Assembly: GCA_016713335.1 (NCBI GenBank)
Contig: JADJPH010000016.1
Span: forward strand, 1-64,000
Direction of reading: 5' to 3'
Length of the DNA stretch: 64,000 nucleotides
Source of the DNA: Candidatus Fredericiella danica
GTDB taxonomy: Bacteria > Chloroflexota > Anaerolineae > Caldilineales > Caldilineaceae
Shown: one piece after another, positions 1 to 8,684 of the stretch
Layout of the letters: every line of letters begins with the position of its first letter
Position numbering within the stretch: position 1 is the first letter of the stretch
Program-made: the position numbers and the translations under genes
Notes under the pieces: generated by a model
Told to the model about the DNA's origin: nothing
The model's input: the letters and a program-made list of their open reading frames with translations, nothing else
The model's database searches: none

Positions 1-667
1 GCCGGCGGCGTGTAGATGCCATGATGGAGCGGGTCCGGCTGAGTGGTCTTGGGAACCGGCGATCTCATGAGTTGTCAGGTGGCCAGCAACAGCGGGTAGC
101 GTTAGCGCGTGCATTGGTGGTGGAACCGCGGGTATTGTTGTTGGATGAACCACTCTCCAATCTGGATGCTAATCTCCGGCTGGAGATGCGCCGGCTGATC
201 CGATCACTCCAGCAGGAATTGGGCATCACGGCCATCTTTGTCACGCATGATCAGGAGGAAGCCGTTATGCTTGCCGACCGCGTCGCATTGATGATGGAAG
301 GGAATTTGCTCCAATTTGACACGCCCAGGTCGCTCTACGCACGACCGCGAACACAGACGGTGGCTCGCTTTTTTCGCAATGAGAACTTCCTTGCCGGGCG
401 GAAGCATGGAGCACGCGTTGACACGGCGGAAGGCGCGATCTTTGCACCAGAGGCCATGTGCGTCGCTGACGGTGATGTGCTGGTCACCGTGCGGCCAGAG
501 CATGTGGATCTCGTGTCCGTCATGGATACGAATTGTGTGAGCCGAAGGTAAAGTCGGTGACCTATTTGGGAACACATACCTGGGTCGAGGCGATCGTGGG
601 GAGCGACATGGTCGATCTCCGTGTCGCCGGACCAGGCCCCGGAGATCGGCGTCTCGCGCCTTCCTAA
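1..667 (+). CDS. ABC transporter ATP-binding protein, 5' partial, frameshifted
   Basis: The C-terminal part of an importer ATPase of the spermidine/iron/sugar (TOBE-containing) class; its start lies left of the window, as the frame is open from base 3. Visible motifs are signature LSGGQQQR, Walker B VLLLDEP, D-loop SNLD and H-loop VTHDQEEA. The reading frame stops at 549-551, but the -1 frame from about 548 continues with a TOBE-like stretch (VKSVTYLGTHTWVEAIV) to a stop at 665-667, so one indel lies near 525-548. It is convergent with the AraM-like gene on the other strand. The substrate cannot be told, because the partner permeases are outside the window. Family assignment is firm; the Walker A half is not seen. 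Confidence 0.85.
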
Positions 668-732
668 GGTTTCCTGAAGCGCATGTCTGGCTGATGCAAA
701 ATCTCAACCAGGTCAGTCAATTCCCAGGTATT

Positions 733-1957
733 TCACCAGTTTTCGCGACGTGAAGCGGTCACGTAATAGTGGCTGCTGGCGAGCGCTAAGTCGCCTTTTC
801 CTCTTCCGTTAGGTTGAGATCGTTAACCGTGGTTGGGCCACCCACGGTGCGCAAGAGGCTGGCAATAGTTTCGGGCGCGGCACCTGGGCGGCAATGGCCT
901 GATCTCATCCCAGTTGTCGAGGATCTTTCGTGTTGAGCGCATCATAGTCCGCAGGTGAGAGGTTGAGGAAACTCGCCTGTCCGGAATGACCTCTCATCGG
1001 CCTCCGCACCGTACGCCGTGCGAATCTAAGGCAACCTGCTGTGCGTCTGGCGGGCTTGCGGCTTCCAGTAGATCGGCCACCTGCTCGCGGGTCAGGTTGC
1101 GGATCTGCTCATAGATCCCGGCGACCAGCACTGTGGCGACGCCGACCTTTGCGCCGTGCAGGATGGCTGGCCGGCCTTCGGTGAGCAACTTCATTTCCCA
1201 GTAATGTGACAAATGATGTTCGGCGCCGGAAGCAGGGCGCGAGGTGCCGAAGTCCAACATGCAGAAACCGGATTCGATCAGCGCGTCCATCAGGGTGCGC
1301 ACTGCAGCCGGAGAACCTTTGCCAATCGCCGCGGCATTGTCTGCACATTGGTCGACTGCAGCCAGGGTCCGGACGGAGATTGACTCTTCATGTGGTTCGT
1401 TCCAAGAGCCTGCCGATGCGCCAGTCCGCGATGGAGGTGTATTTGCCCAGCATGTCGGCGAAGCCTGCTGCGATCATTGCGCGCGGCGCGTGCGCCAGCG
1501 TATTGATGTCGGCAAAGATCGCAATCGGCGCCTGGCAGAGGACCGTGATCTTGACCCCATGGATGATCAGCGGGGCGCCGATTGATGCAAAGCCATCGAC
1601 AGAAGGTGCAGTTGGGACGGAGATGAAACTTGACTTCGTGCGATGGCTGGAGAAACGGGTGATATCAGTGAGGGTGCCGGAGCCGACGGCGATGTAGGTG
1701 CGGTCCTCCCGTCCGGCTTCGACCAGGACGTCAAGTACATGGGCAGCATCGGCGACGACCTCACGGCCGGTGAAGATAGCCTTCTTCAGGTCAAACTTTG
1801 CCTCACGGAGGGCGGCTTCGACCGCTTGACCCTGGGCTGCGTACGTGTTCTGATCGGCAACCATGATCAACCGGTTGAGTTGTTGGGCATGGCAGTATTC
1901 CACGAGGTGCGTGACCGCCTGGTCGTCAATGGTTACGATCGGGTGCGAAGCTGACAT
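733..1957 (-). CDS. araM: sn-glycerol-1-phosphate dehydrogenase-like protein (AraM family), multiply frameshifted
   Basis: A member of the iron-containing-alcohol-dehydrogenase superfamily, closest in pattern to NAD(P)-dependent glycerol-1-phosphate dehydrogenases such as Bacillus AraM. Residues 1-180 (from 1957) contain the nucleotide-binding GSGTLTDITRF and PTAPSVDGFAS motifs; the next piece (1302-994) has the metal-binding SRPASGAEHHLSHYWEM. The C-terminus is spread over several frames down to a possible stop at 733-735 (for example ETIASLLRTVGGPTT near 870-820). At least four breaks occur, which makes this the worst-damaged gene of the window. An RBS (GGAGGAAAGGA) lies ahead of the ATG at 1957. 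It is the last gene of the polyol run; in Bacillus araM also sits beside a HAD phosphatase and ABC importer genes. Specific substrate is inferred. Confidence 0.75.
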
Positions 1958-2067
1958 GGTTGTGTCCTTTCCTCCGTATGCAATCCGTATGCAAGTGCAC
2001 CAAGGTGCGGTACTTCATGCGTTCATTGGGGCGCCGTTGGTGCCGGTGGCCCCGTTGCGCGGTGTGT

Positions 2068-3084
2068 TTATGGGCGTACAGGGTTGACGCAACGTTCAAG
2101 CGGTCGCCCCGCCACAAAGTTTGCCACATCCGCCGCCACATCATCCGCCCCGCGCTGCGCAGAACCTTGTGAGGCGCCGGCAATGTGCGGCGTCAGCGTG
2201 ACGTTTGGTAATTTGAGTAATGGCCAATCGGGCGGCGGCGGCTCTTCGGGATAGCAGTCAATTCCTGCACCGCCGAGATGACCCGAGGCCAATGCATCGT
2301 AAAGCGCAGCATAGTCGACCAGGCCACCGCGCGCGGTGTTGATCAAATAGGCGCCCGGTTTCATTTGGGCCAGTTCGGCGCGGCCGATCATATTGGTGGT
2401 CTGCGGCGTCAGGCGTGCGTGAATGCTCACAAAATCGGAACGCGCGAGCAGGGTAGGTAGGTCGACTTGCTCGACCCCCAGTTCGGCGAAGCGGGCGGGT
2501 GATACAAAGGGATCATAGGCGACGATGTGCAAGCCGAAGGGTCGGAGATAGGGTACCAATTGTTGCGCCACTGCGCCCAGGCCGATGAGGCCAATCACCT
2601 GGCCACTGAGTTCGCGCCCCGTGCGGTCATACCGGTAAAGATCGCCGCGCCAGACGCCCGCAGCCAGCGCTGCATGGGCGCGGGCAATGCCGCGGCACTC
2701 TGCCAGAATCAACCCGACTGTAAACTCAACCACCGCCTGGGAATTGCGTCCCGGCGCATTGACGACCGGAATATTGTGCGCCGTAGCGGCAGCCACGTTC
2801 ACGTTTACCGGGCCGCCGCGGCAGCAGCCGATAATGGCCAGTTCCGGGCCGGCTTGTATGATCGACCTGGTCACCGGACCGAGGTGGGTGACGAAGGCAT
2901 GAGCGTCTCTGACCAACTCGGTAACAGCATCGATTTCGCCCGCGTAATCATCCTTGATCTCATCGCTTCCGCATATTGCGTTCCGGCCAGGTGGTGTCAA
3001 ACCCCACAATTTCGCGTTTGCCCACCGGTCGCACGGTCTGGGCGACGGCGGTGGCATAGCTCGCATAGACGCCGATGGCCACAC
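2068..3084 (-). CDS. D-isomer-specific 2-hydroxyacid dehydrogenase, N-terminus doubtful
   Basis: An NAD-dependent oxidoreductase of the phosphoglycerate-dehydrogenase-like family. The Rossmann motif GLIGLGAVAQQLVPYL, the catalytic Arg region INTARGGLVD, the Glu in GGAGIDCYPEEPP and the catalytic His in LTPHIAGAS are all present. The reading frame opens at 3084, but its first 42 or so residues overlap the 3' end of the FGGY kinase in another frame and do not look like a Rossmann-type catalytic domain; recognisable homology starts at about 2965 (DEIKDDYAGEIDAV). All in-frame ATGs lie inside the kinase gene. Roughly 50-70 N-terminal residues expected for the family are therefore missing or displaced. 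It would oxidise or reduce a hydroxyacid in the polyol pathway; the substrate is unknown. Confidence 0.8.
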   Translation of the reverse strand: MWPSASMRAMPPPSPRPCDRWANAKLWGLTPPGRNAICGSDEIKDDYAGEIDAVTELVRDAHAFVTHLGPVTRSIIQAGPELAIIGCCRGGPVNVNVAAATAHNIPVVNAPGRNSQAVVEFTVGLILAECRGIARAHAALAAGVWRGDLYRYDRTGRELSGQVIGLIGLGAVAQQLVPYLRPFGLHIVAYDPFVSPARFAELGVEQVDLPTLLARSDFVSIHARLTPQTTNMIGRAELAQMKPGAYLINTARGGLVDYAALYDALASGHLGGAGIDCYPEEPPPPDWPLLKLPNVTLTPHIAGASQGSAQRGADDVAADVANFVAGRPLERCVNPVRP

Positions 3085-4438
3085 CCGCGTTGATCACGGC
3101 CCCCCGCGCGCCATACTCGGTGCCCTCAGCCACTTCAACCGGGCAACCCAGCGCATCGGCCAGCATTTGCCCCCACAGCGGGCTGCGGGCGCCGCCCCCG
3201 GCCAGGCGCAGCAATGTCACCGGCACGGACATCCAGCGGTAGCAGTCGAGCACGGAGAGCGCCACGCCTTCATACACGGCGCGCAGCATGTCCTCACGGG
3301 TATGGTGCGCGCTTAGCCCGGTGAACTGCGCCCGTGCATGGGGTGCAAAGATGGGCGCACGTTCGCCGGCCGGGTCGAGGTATGGGTGGTACATGACTCC
3401 ATTGGCGCCAAGCGGCATCCGTCCTGCGATCGCTTCCAGGTGATCCCAAATGTTTGTTCCGCCGGTCCTGGCCGCTGCCAGTTCAGGCGCAAAGGCCTGA
3501 TCGACGAACCATTGTAGGTTTGGTGTGCAGGTCATGGCGGGTAGGAGCCGCATGTAGCAGTCAGCCGGTGCGTGGCACATGTTGTAGCCAATGTCCGCCG
3601 GCTCCATGACCGGCATGTCGACCACAATCTGGTGCACGCTGGCGGTGCCTAACACAGAGCAGGCATCACCCGGCGTTACCGCGCCGGCGCCAAGCGCAGA
3701 GGCTGCGACGTCAAAGGGCCCTGCCAGGACTGGGGTGCCAGGTTTCAGCCCCAGCAGTCGCGCAACGGACGGCAGTAACTCACCGATCTGTTTAGCGGAT
3801 GGCGGCGCGGGTGGGACGGCGTGACGCCACCCTTCGATGCCCAGCAACTGGAAGACACGCTCGTCATAGGCGCGGTTGGCGGCCGCAAAATAAGTGTGCG
3901 AGGCGTCTGTCTCGTCGGTGCTGATGACACCGGTCATGCAGAGGAAGACCCAGTCCTTGGCGCGCAGGACTGCGGCAGTCTGTGCGGGGGTGGCAGGCTC
4001 GTTTTCCTGGAGCCAGTGCAATTGGGCGCCCTGGTTGCAGGCATTGAGGGCGGTGCCGGTGATCTGAAAGAGCTGAGAACTGATGCCTGCGCGCTGGCAC
4101 GCCACCACGAATGGCGCGGTCCTCCCGTCTGACCACAGGATGGCATTACGGACGGGCCGATGGTCTTTGTTAACCAGCCAGGTGCCGTCGCCCTGGCCCG
4201 TGATGCCGATGGCCAGCAATTCGTCCGGTTGGATGTTTGCGTTGGCAACCGTCTGCTGGACCGTGGTGATCACTGCTTGCCACACGACATCCATGTCGGC
4301 TTCCGCCCAACCGGGACGAGGCGCAAGCAGGCTGGAGTTCTGGGCGGCGCCGGCCAGTTCACGCCCCTCGAGATCGAAGAGTGTGCTCTTGATGATGGTG
4401 GTGCCGGCATCGATGCCGAGCAGGAAGCGTGCACTCAT
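2960..4438 (-). CDS. FGGY-family carbohydrate (polyol) kinase
   Basis: A 492-residue ATP-dependent sugar or polyol kinase of the FGGY family (xylulokinase/glycerol kinase/erythritol kinase). The N-terminal phosphate motif GIDAGTTIIKSTLFD, the substrate-loop ITGQGDGTWLV, the conserved DE pair in STDETDAS, and the C-terminal adenine-binding LAGGGARSPLWGQMLAD are visible, and length is typical. The TGQGDGTW form resembles erythritol- or L-xylulose-type kinases more than xylulokinase proper; this is a motif impression, not a test. It follows the two ATPase genes of the importer and overlaps the dehydrogenase frame, consistent with phosphorylating the imported polyol or ketose in the cytoplasm. 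Confidence 0.88.
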   Translation of the reverse strand: MSARFLLGIDAGTTIIKSTLFDLEGRELAGAAQNSSLLAPRPGWAEADMDVVWQAVITTVQQTVANANIQPDELLAIGITGQGDGTWLVNKDHRPVRNAILWSDGRTAPFVVACQRAGISSQLFQITGTALNACNQGAQLHWLQENEPATPAQTAAVLRAKDWVFLCMTGVISTDETDASHTYFAAANRAYDERVFQLLGIEGWRHAVPPAPPSAKQIGELLPSVARLLGLKPGTPVLAGPFDVAASALGAGAVTPGDACSVLGTASVHQIVVDMPVMEPADIGYNMCHAPADCYMRLLPAMTCTPNLQWFVDQAFAPELAAARTGGTNIWDHLEAIAGRMPLGANGVMYHPYLDPAGERAPIFAPHARAQFTGLSAHHTREDMLRAVYEGVALSVLDCYRWMSVPVTLLRLAGGGARSPLWGQMLADALGCPVEVAEGTEYGARGAVINAGVAIGVYASYATAVAQTVRPVGKREIVGFDTTWPERNMRKR

Positions 4439-4542
4439 CGCTGTTCGTATTCCAGAGGATCCGATCGCTCAAAGGGGCGCGCCGGTCCGTCTCGAGCTTA
4501 AGGAAGCGAGCCGGGGACCTGCTCGCTTACCCGATCACGTTG

Positions 4543-5645
4543 CTAGAGTGCTTGCTGCGATTCCGCGTCAAAGAGGTGAAGCCGGTCTGGGCGCAACCGC
4601 AGCGTAACCTTGTCCCTCGTCTGGAGACCTAAATGAGGGGAGTGACCACCAAGACGTTTGTCTCGCTGACCTTGGCCGCCAACTGGCCTTCTTCACCCAG
4701 GTCTTCATAGGTGACAACGGTGGCGGCGATTTCGAGTTTTCCTAACTCAGGTTCGCCGCGTGTCACTTCGAGGTGAACCGGCCGGATGCCCAGATCCACC
4801 AATTCTGCTTTGGATGTCTGCACCTTGGCGCCGGCAGCATCGGGCAGCCGGATCCTGAAACTCCCATCTTTGGCGTCCAGCACGGTGGCCCCGTTTTCGG
4901 AAACGGGTTTGCCTGGCAGGAAATTCATCGGCGGCTCACCGATAAAACCTGCGACGAATTCATTGGTGGGGTGATTATAGACCTCTTCGAAAGAGCCTAC
5001 CTGCTGGAGCACACCGAAGTTCATGACGGCGATCCGTTCGGCCATGGCGACCGCTTCCAATTGGTCATGCGTCACCAGGATCGTCGTGCGACCGGTCTGT
5101 GCATGGAGGCGCTTGAACTCGACGCGCATGTTGGCGCGCTGTGCGGCATCGAGGTGGGAGAGTGGCTCGTCCATGAGGAAGACGTCAGGATCGCGCACCA
5201 GTGCCCGTGCCAGGGAAACGCGCTGCTTTTCACCACCACCCAGTTCAGAAGGTTTGCGTTCAAGGATGTTTGCGATATCCAGCATCGTCGCAACTTCCAT
5301 CACGCGCCGGTGGATTTCCTCCGGGGGGATCGACTTTGCGCGCAAGCAGAAGGCGATATTTTCCCACACGCGCAAGGGTGGGTAGAGCGCATAGGTTTCA
5401 AATGCCAGCGCCACATTGCGGGCGTTGGGTTCGAGTTTGTTGACAAGGCGATCCCCGATATACATCTCGCCGCGTGTGATGGATTCCAGGCCGACGATCA
5501 TGCGGAGCGTGGAGGTCTTGCCGCAACCGGAGGGTCCTAGCAGAGCCAGGAATTCGCCGTTCTTCACCGTCAGGTTGAGGTCCTTGACGGCTTCAACCCC
5601 GCCCTTGTAAGTCTTATAGATGTGCTCTAGGCGCAGTTCTGCCAT
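4543..5645 (-). CDS. ABC sugar/polyol importer ATPase 1 (GlpS/UgpC-like), frameshifted near 3' end
   Basis: Nucleotide-binding subunit of a CUT1-type importer. Walker A GPSGCGKT, Walker B VFLMDEP, D-loop SHLDAAQ and H-loop VTHDQLEA are intact. Two motifs are unusual: the Q-loop reads AFETYALYP (Glu in place of Gln) and the signature reads LGGGEKQR in place of LSGGQ. The frame stops at 4629, but an alternative frame continues (DKVTLRLRPDRLHLFDAE) to 4543, restoring the expected C-terminus; one indel near 4630 is therefore likely. It lies 12 bases downstream of a second ATPase, so the transporter probably uses a heterodimer, as in the rhizobial glycerol importer GlpST. Confidence 0.88.
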
Positions 5646-5657
5646 TTGTCGGAACCC

Positions 5658-6782
5658 TTATGCTGCAAACAGGATGTTCTGCTGCGTATCGCTGTTGAAG
5701 ACCATCACTTTGTCGGCTTCGATGGCGATCCGGACCGCATCGTCGATTGCAAAATCCATCTCGATGGGCGTCAGCAAGTCAAAATGCTGTTGGCCGACGG
5801 TTGCCGTCAGCACGCCCTTATTGCCAAGCCGCTCAAAAACATACACAACGCCGCTGCACGTATTCGGTTGCACCGCATCCTGTGCACCGGCCTCAACGAC
5901 ATGCATGTGCATTGGGCGAATTCCCATCGTGTAGTGCTGCGCGTTCTGTTTCTCGATCGCTTGCCGCATGCTGTCGGTCAGGTCCACGCGTACGGTGCCG
6001 TCCGCACTGATGAGTTGAGCGACGCCGTTCGTGTTTTGCGCGGTACAATCGACGAGGTTGATCTGCGGGTGGCCAAGGATCTTGGAGACAAAGATATTCA
6101 CCGGGTTTTCAAAAACTTCATGCGGCAAACCGATCTGCTGGATCACACCTTGATTCAGCACGACCAGCCGATCGCCCAGTGAGAGTGCTTCAAGGTAGTC
6201 GTGCGTCACGTAAATTGTCGTGTACCGAATGTCGGCTTCGAGTGCTTTAAACTCCTGGCGCATTCGGTGGCGCAATTTGGCATCCAAGTGTGAAATCGGC
6301 TCGTCAAGCAGTAGGACTTCCGGTTCACGCACCATGGCGCGGCCAAGCGCCACACGCTGTTTCTGACCGTTGGACAGGTGCTGAGGAAGCCGATTGAGCA
6401 ACATCTGAATGTTCAGAGTTTCGGCGACGCTGGTGACGCGGCGCTCGATCTCGGCGTCTGGCAAGCGGTTGGCGGGAGATTTCAGTGGATAGGCCAGATT
6501 TTCGCGCACGGTCTTGTGCGGATAGAGCGCATAACTTTCAAACGCCATTGCCACATTGCGTTTGTGTGGTTCGACCGTATTGACGAGTCGGTCACCAATA
6601 TAGACCTTACCGCTTGTTGGGTTTTCGACCCCGGCGATCATTTTCAGCGTTGTGGTCTTGCCGGCGCCGGATGGGCCGAGCATGACCACAAACTCGCCGT
6701 CGGCGACTTCGAGCGTCATGTTGTTGACGGCGCAGAGATCGCCGAAGTTTTTTGTGAGGCCTTCAAGCTTTAGCTTCGCCAT
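5658..6782 (-). CDS. ABC sugar/polyol importer ATPase 2 (GlpT/UgpC-like)
   Basis: Second nucleotide-binding subunit, 374 residues and unbroken. Walker A GPSGAGKTTT, Walker B VLLLDEP, D-loop SHLDAKL and H-loop VTHDYLEA are present. The Q-loop again carries Glu (AFESYALYP), and the signature is LSNGQKQR. A C-terminal TOBE/regulatory region follows (IRPMHMHVVEAGAQ). Six bases separate it from the permease gene upstream. With its neighbour it should power uptake of the ligand delivered by the binding protein at 8685-10118. The paired non-canonical Q-loops suggest the two ATPases belong to one specialised subfamily; the ligand (glycerol or another polyol) is inferred from this resemblance and from the kinase and dehydrogenase next door. 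Confidence 0.9.
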   Translation of the reverse strand: MAKLKLEGLTKNFGDLCAVNNMTLEVADGEFVVMLGPSGAGKTTTLKMIAGVENPTSGKVYIGDRLVNTVEPHKRNVAMAFESYALYPHKTVRENLAYPLKSPANRLPDAEIERRVTSVAETLNIQMLLNRLPQHLSNGQKQRVALGRAMVREPEVLLLDEPISHLDAKLRHRMRQEFKALEADIRYTTIYVTHDYLEALSLGDRLVVLNQGVIQQIGLPHEVFENPVNIFVSKILGHPQINLVDCTAQNTNGVAQLISADGTVRVDLTDSMRQAIEKQNAQHYTMGIRPMHMHVVEAGAQDAVQPNTCSGVVYVFERLGNKGVLTATVGQQHFDLLTPIEMDFAIDDAVRIAIEADKVMVFNSDTQQNILFAA

Positions 6783-6788
6783 TGGTGA

Positions 6789-7652
6789 TTAACCCTTTAC
6801 AGCTCCGAAGCTCAAACCACGGATGAGATAGCGTTGAATGCTCAAGGCAAGGACGATCTGTGGAATCGAGGAGATCACAGCCGCCGCTGCCATGCGATTG
6901 AAGAATGATTGCGCCGATGATAGGTAGCCAAGGGCCGCGACCGTCACGGTCGTGGTGTTGGATGCGCCAAGCACCAGGGGGAAGATAAAGCTATTCCAAG
7001 CAAAGATGAACGCAAGCAGTGCTGCCGCCGCAAGACCGGGACGCACCAAAGGCAGTAGAATGTTCCAGAAGATGCGCCACCACGGATAGCCATCGATCAT
7101 GGCCGCTTGTTCAATGTCGGGTGAGATGTCTTCGAAGTAGCTCCGAAGCACCCAAATCAACAGCGGCAACGTCACTAATTGCAGCACCCAGATCATGCCC
7201 CAGTAGGTGTCGTAGAGGCCCAACTGCCGGTATAGCACCGCAAGCGGAATGATGACGACCAGTTCCGGGGCGAAGCGGAAAGAGAGGAAGGTAAAGGCGA
7301 GATCTTCTTTGCCCTTGAACTTGTAACGTGCAAGCGCATACGCGGCCGGGACACCGAAGAGGAGCGAAACGACCACCGACCCGGTGGCGAGAATCAGGCT
7401 ATTGAGAAAGTAGCGTGGAAATTCCTGCTTAGCAACGACGCCGGCCGCCGCGCGTGGGTCGCCAAAGAGGATGGCCTGGTAGTTATCCAACGTTGGGTGG
7501 AATACGAAGCGTGTTGTAAAGAGTTCCTCACCGGGCTTGAGTGAAATCAGCAGCATCCAGACGATCGGAAAGAGCGCAAAGATGAAATATGCGATCAGCA
7601 CCGCGTCGGAGAGGACTGCTGCAAGCCGATGAGAACCGGATTTGTTTTCCAT
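6789..7652 (-). CDS. Carbohydrate ABC transporter permease (MalG/UgpE-type)
   Basis: Inner-membrane permease, 287 residues with about six hydrophobic spans. The cytoplasmic EAA loop that docks the ATPase is seen as EQAAMIDGYPWWRIFWNILL, with the conserved Gly and the LP that follows. The short N-terminal tail and single early TM (AVLIAYFIFALFPIVWMLLI) fit the MalG type. It is packed between the partner permease (22 bases upstream) and ATPase 2 (6 bases downstream), so co-transcription is expected. Confidence 0.92.
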   Translation of the reverse strand: MENKSGSHRLAAVLSDAVLIAYFIFALFPIVWMLLISLKPGEELFTTRFVFHPTLDNYQAILFGDPRAAAGVVAKQEFPRYFLNSLILATGSVVVSLLFGVPAAYALARYKFKGKEDLAFTFLSFRFAPELVVIIPLAVLYRQLGLYDTYWGMIWVLQLVTLPLLIWVLRSYFEDISPDIEQAAMIDGYPWWRIFWNILLPLVRPGLAAAALLAFIFAWNSFIFPLVLGASNTTTVTVAALGYLSSAQSFFNRMAAAAVISSIPQIVLALSIQRYLIRGLSFGAVKG

Positions 7653-7674
7653 GATGGACTCCGTCTCGCAAAGA

Positions 7675-8580
7675 TTAGAAGCCAGCGGCGCGACGTTGGG
7701 CGCGGCCCCAGAACTTGATGAGGTACTGGCTCGAAATATAGATGATGATATAGAGCAGAACCGCGTACGTAAGCCCCTGCGCCAACCTCTGGAACTGAAT
7801 GGCGGTGCGATAGGCGGTTAACTCATATGTCATCAAGGTGTTGCCCGGCCCACCTTCCGTCATGGCAAAGATGATGTCGAACATCTTCAGCGAGTCCATC
7901 AGGCGGAAAACGACGACAATCGTCAGAAAGGGCATGAGCATCGGCAGCGTCAGGTTGCGGAAGGTGAACCAGAACGAAGCGCCGTCGACGCGTGCGGCTT
8001 CAAACGGGGCATTGGGGAATGAACGCAGCCCGGCCGTCAGAATCAACGCAGCAAAGGGCGTGAACATCCAGACGTCCACCAACACGACTGAGAAAAGCGC
8101 CGTTTGGGGCGCGGCCGCCCATTCCAAAGAGGGTAACCCGATCGCGTTCAGCATCGGGTTCAGAATGCCGACGCTGGGCTGCATCATCACTTTCCAGACT
8201 AGTGTGCCGATTACAGGTGCGATCACCATCGGGAAAATGAGCATGGGTGTGAGGATCTTGGCCACGCGTGACTCGCGATTCAACAACATGGCGATCAAAA
8301 GCCCCAATGACAACTCGACGCCTGTCGTAAGCAGCGCATAGGCAAACGTAATGTAGGTGCTGTACAGAAAATCGACATGTGTGATCATCCGCCAGTAGTT
8401 CTGCAAACCTACAAAGTTGTTGGCGCTGCCTGGGCGATTGAGTTGGTAGCCCGTAAACGTATAGTAGATCGCGGTCACAAATGGATAGAGAATGCCGATC
8501 AGCACGAGCAGCGCCGGCAGGGCAATCAGCCACGGGCGGATACGCACCGAGAGTGGTGGGCGAATATTTTCTTCTGTCAT
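7675..8580 (-). CDS. Carbohydrate ABC transporter permease (MalF/UgpA-type)
   Basis: Inner-membrane permease, 301 residues. TM1 is at about residues 14-35 (PWLIALPALLVLIGILYPFV), and the EAA loop is EAARVDGASFWFTFRNLTLP. Size and order relative to the binding protein and the second permease match CUT1 importers. The gene is separated from the binding-protein gene by 104 bases that contain a strong stem-loop, a common way to make more binding protein than permease. Confidence 0.92.
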   Translation of the reverse strand: MTEENIRPPLSVRIRPWLIALPALLVLIGILYPFVTAIYYTFTGYQLNRPGSANNFVGLQNYWRMITHVDFLYSTYITFAYALLTTGVELSLGLLIAMLLNRESRVAKILTPMLIFPMVIAPVIGTLVWKVMMQPSVGILNPMLNAIGLPSLEWAAAPQTALFSVVLVDVWMFTPFAALILTAGLRSFPNAPFEAARVDGASFWFTFRNLTLPMLMPFLTIVVVFRLMDSLKMFDIIFAMTEGGPGNTLMTYELTAYRTAIQFQRLAQGLTYAVLLYIIIYISSQYLIKFWGRAQRRAAGF

Positions 8581-8622
8581 TGTTGGTCACTTCCGCAAGG
8601 ACAGCATCGACTGCACAAGGAG

Positions 8623-8657
8623 GGGTGATAGGATGAGTCACGCTCATCCTATCACCC
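8623..8657. other. Perfect 15-bp stem-loop between binding-protein and permease genes
   Basis: GGGTGATAGGATGAG (8623-8637) pairs with CTCATCCTATCACCC (8643-8657) around the loop TCACG. There is no T tract on the minus strand, so it is more likely an mRNA 3'-end stabiliser or partial attenuator than a full terminator. Its place, just after the binding-protein gene of the operon, fits differential expression. Confidence 0.65.
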
Positions 8658-8684
8658 ACTGGTCTACGTACGTATCAGATGCGG

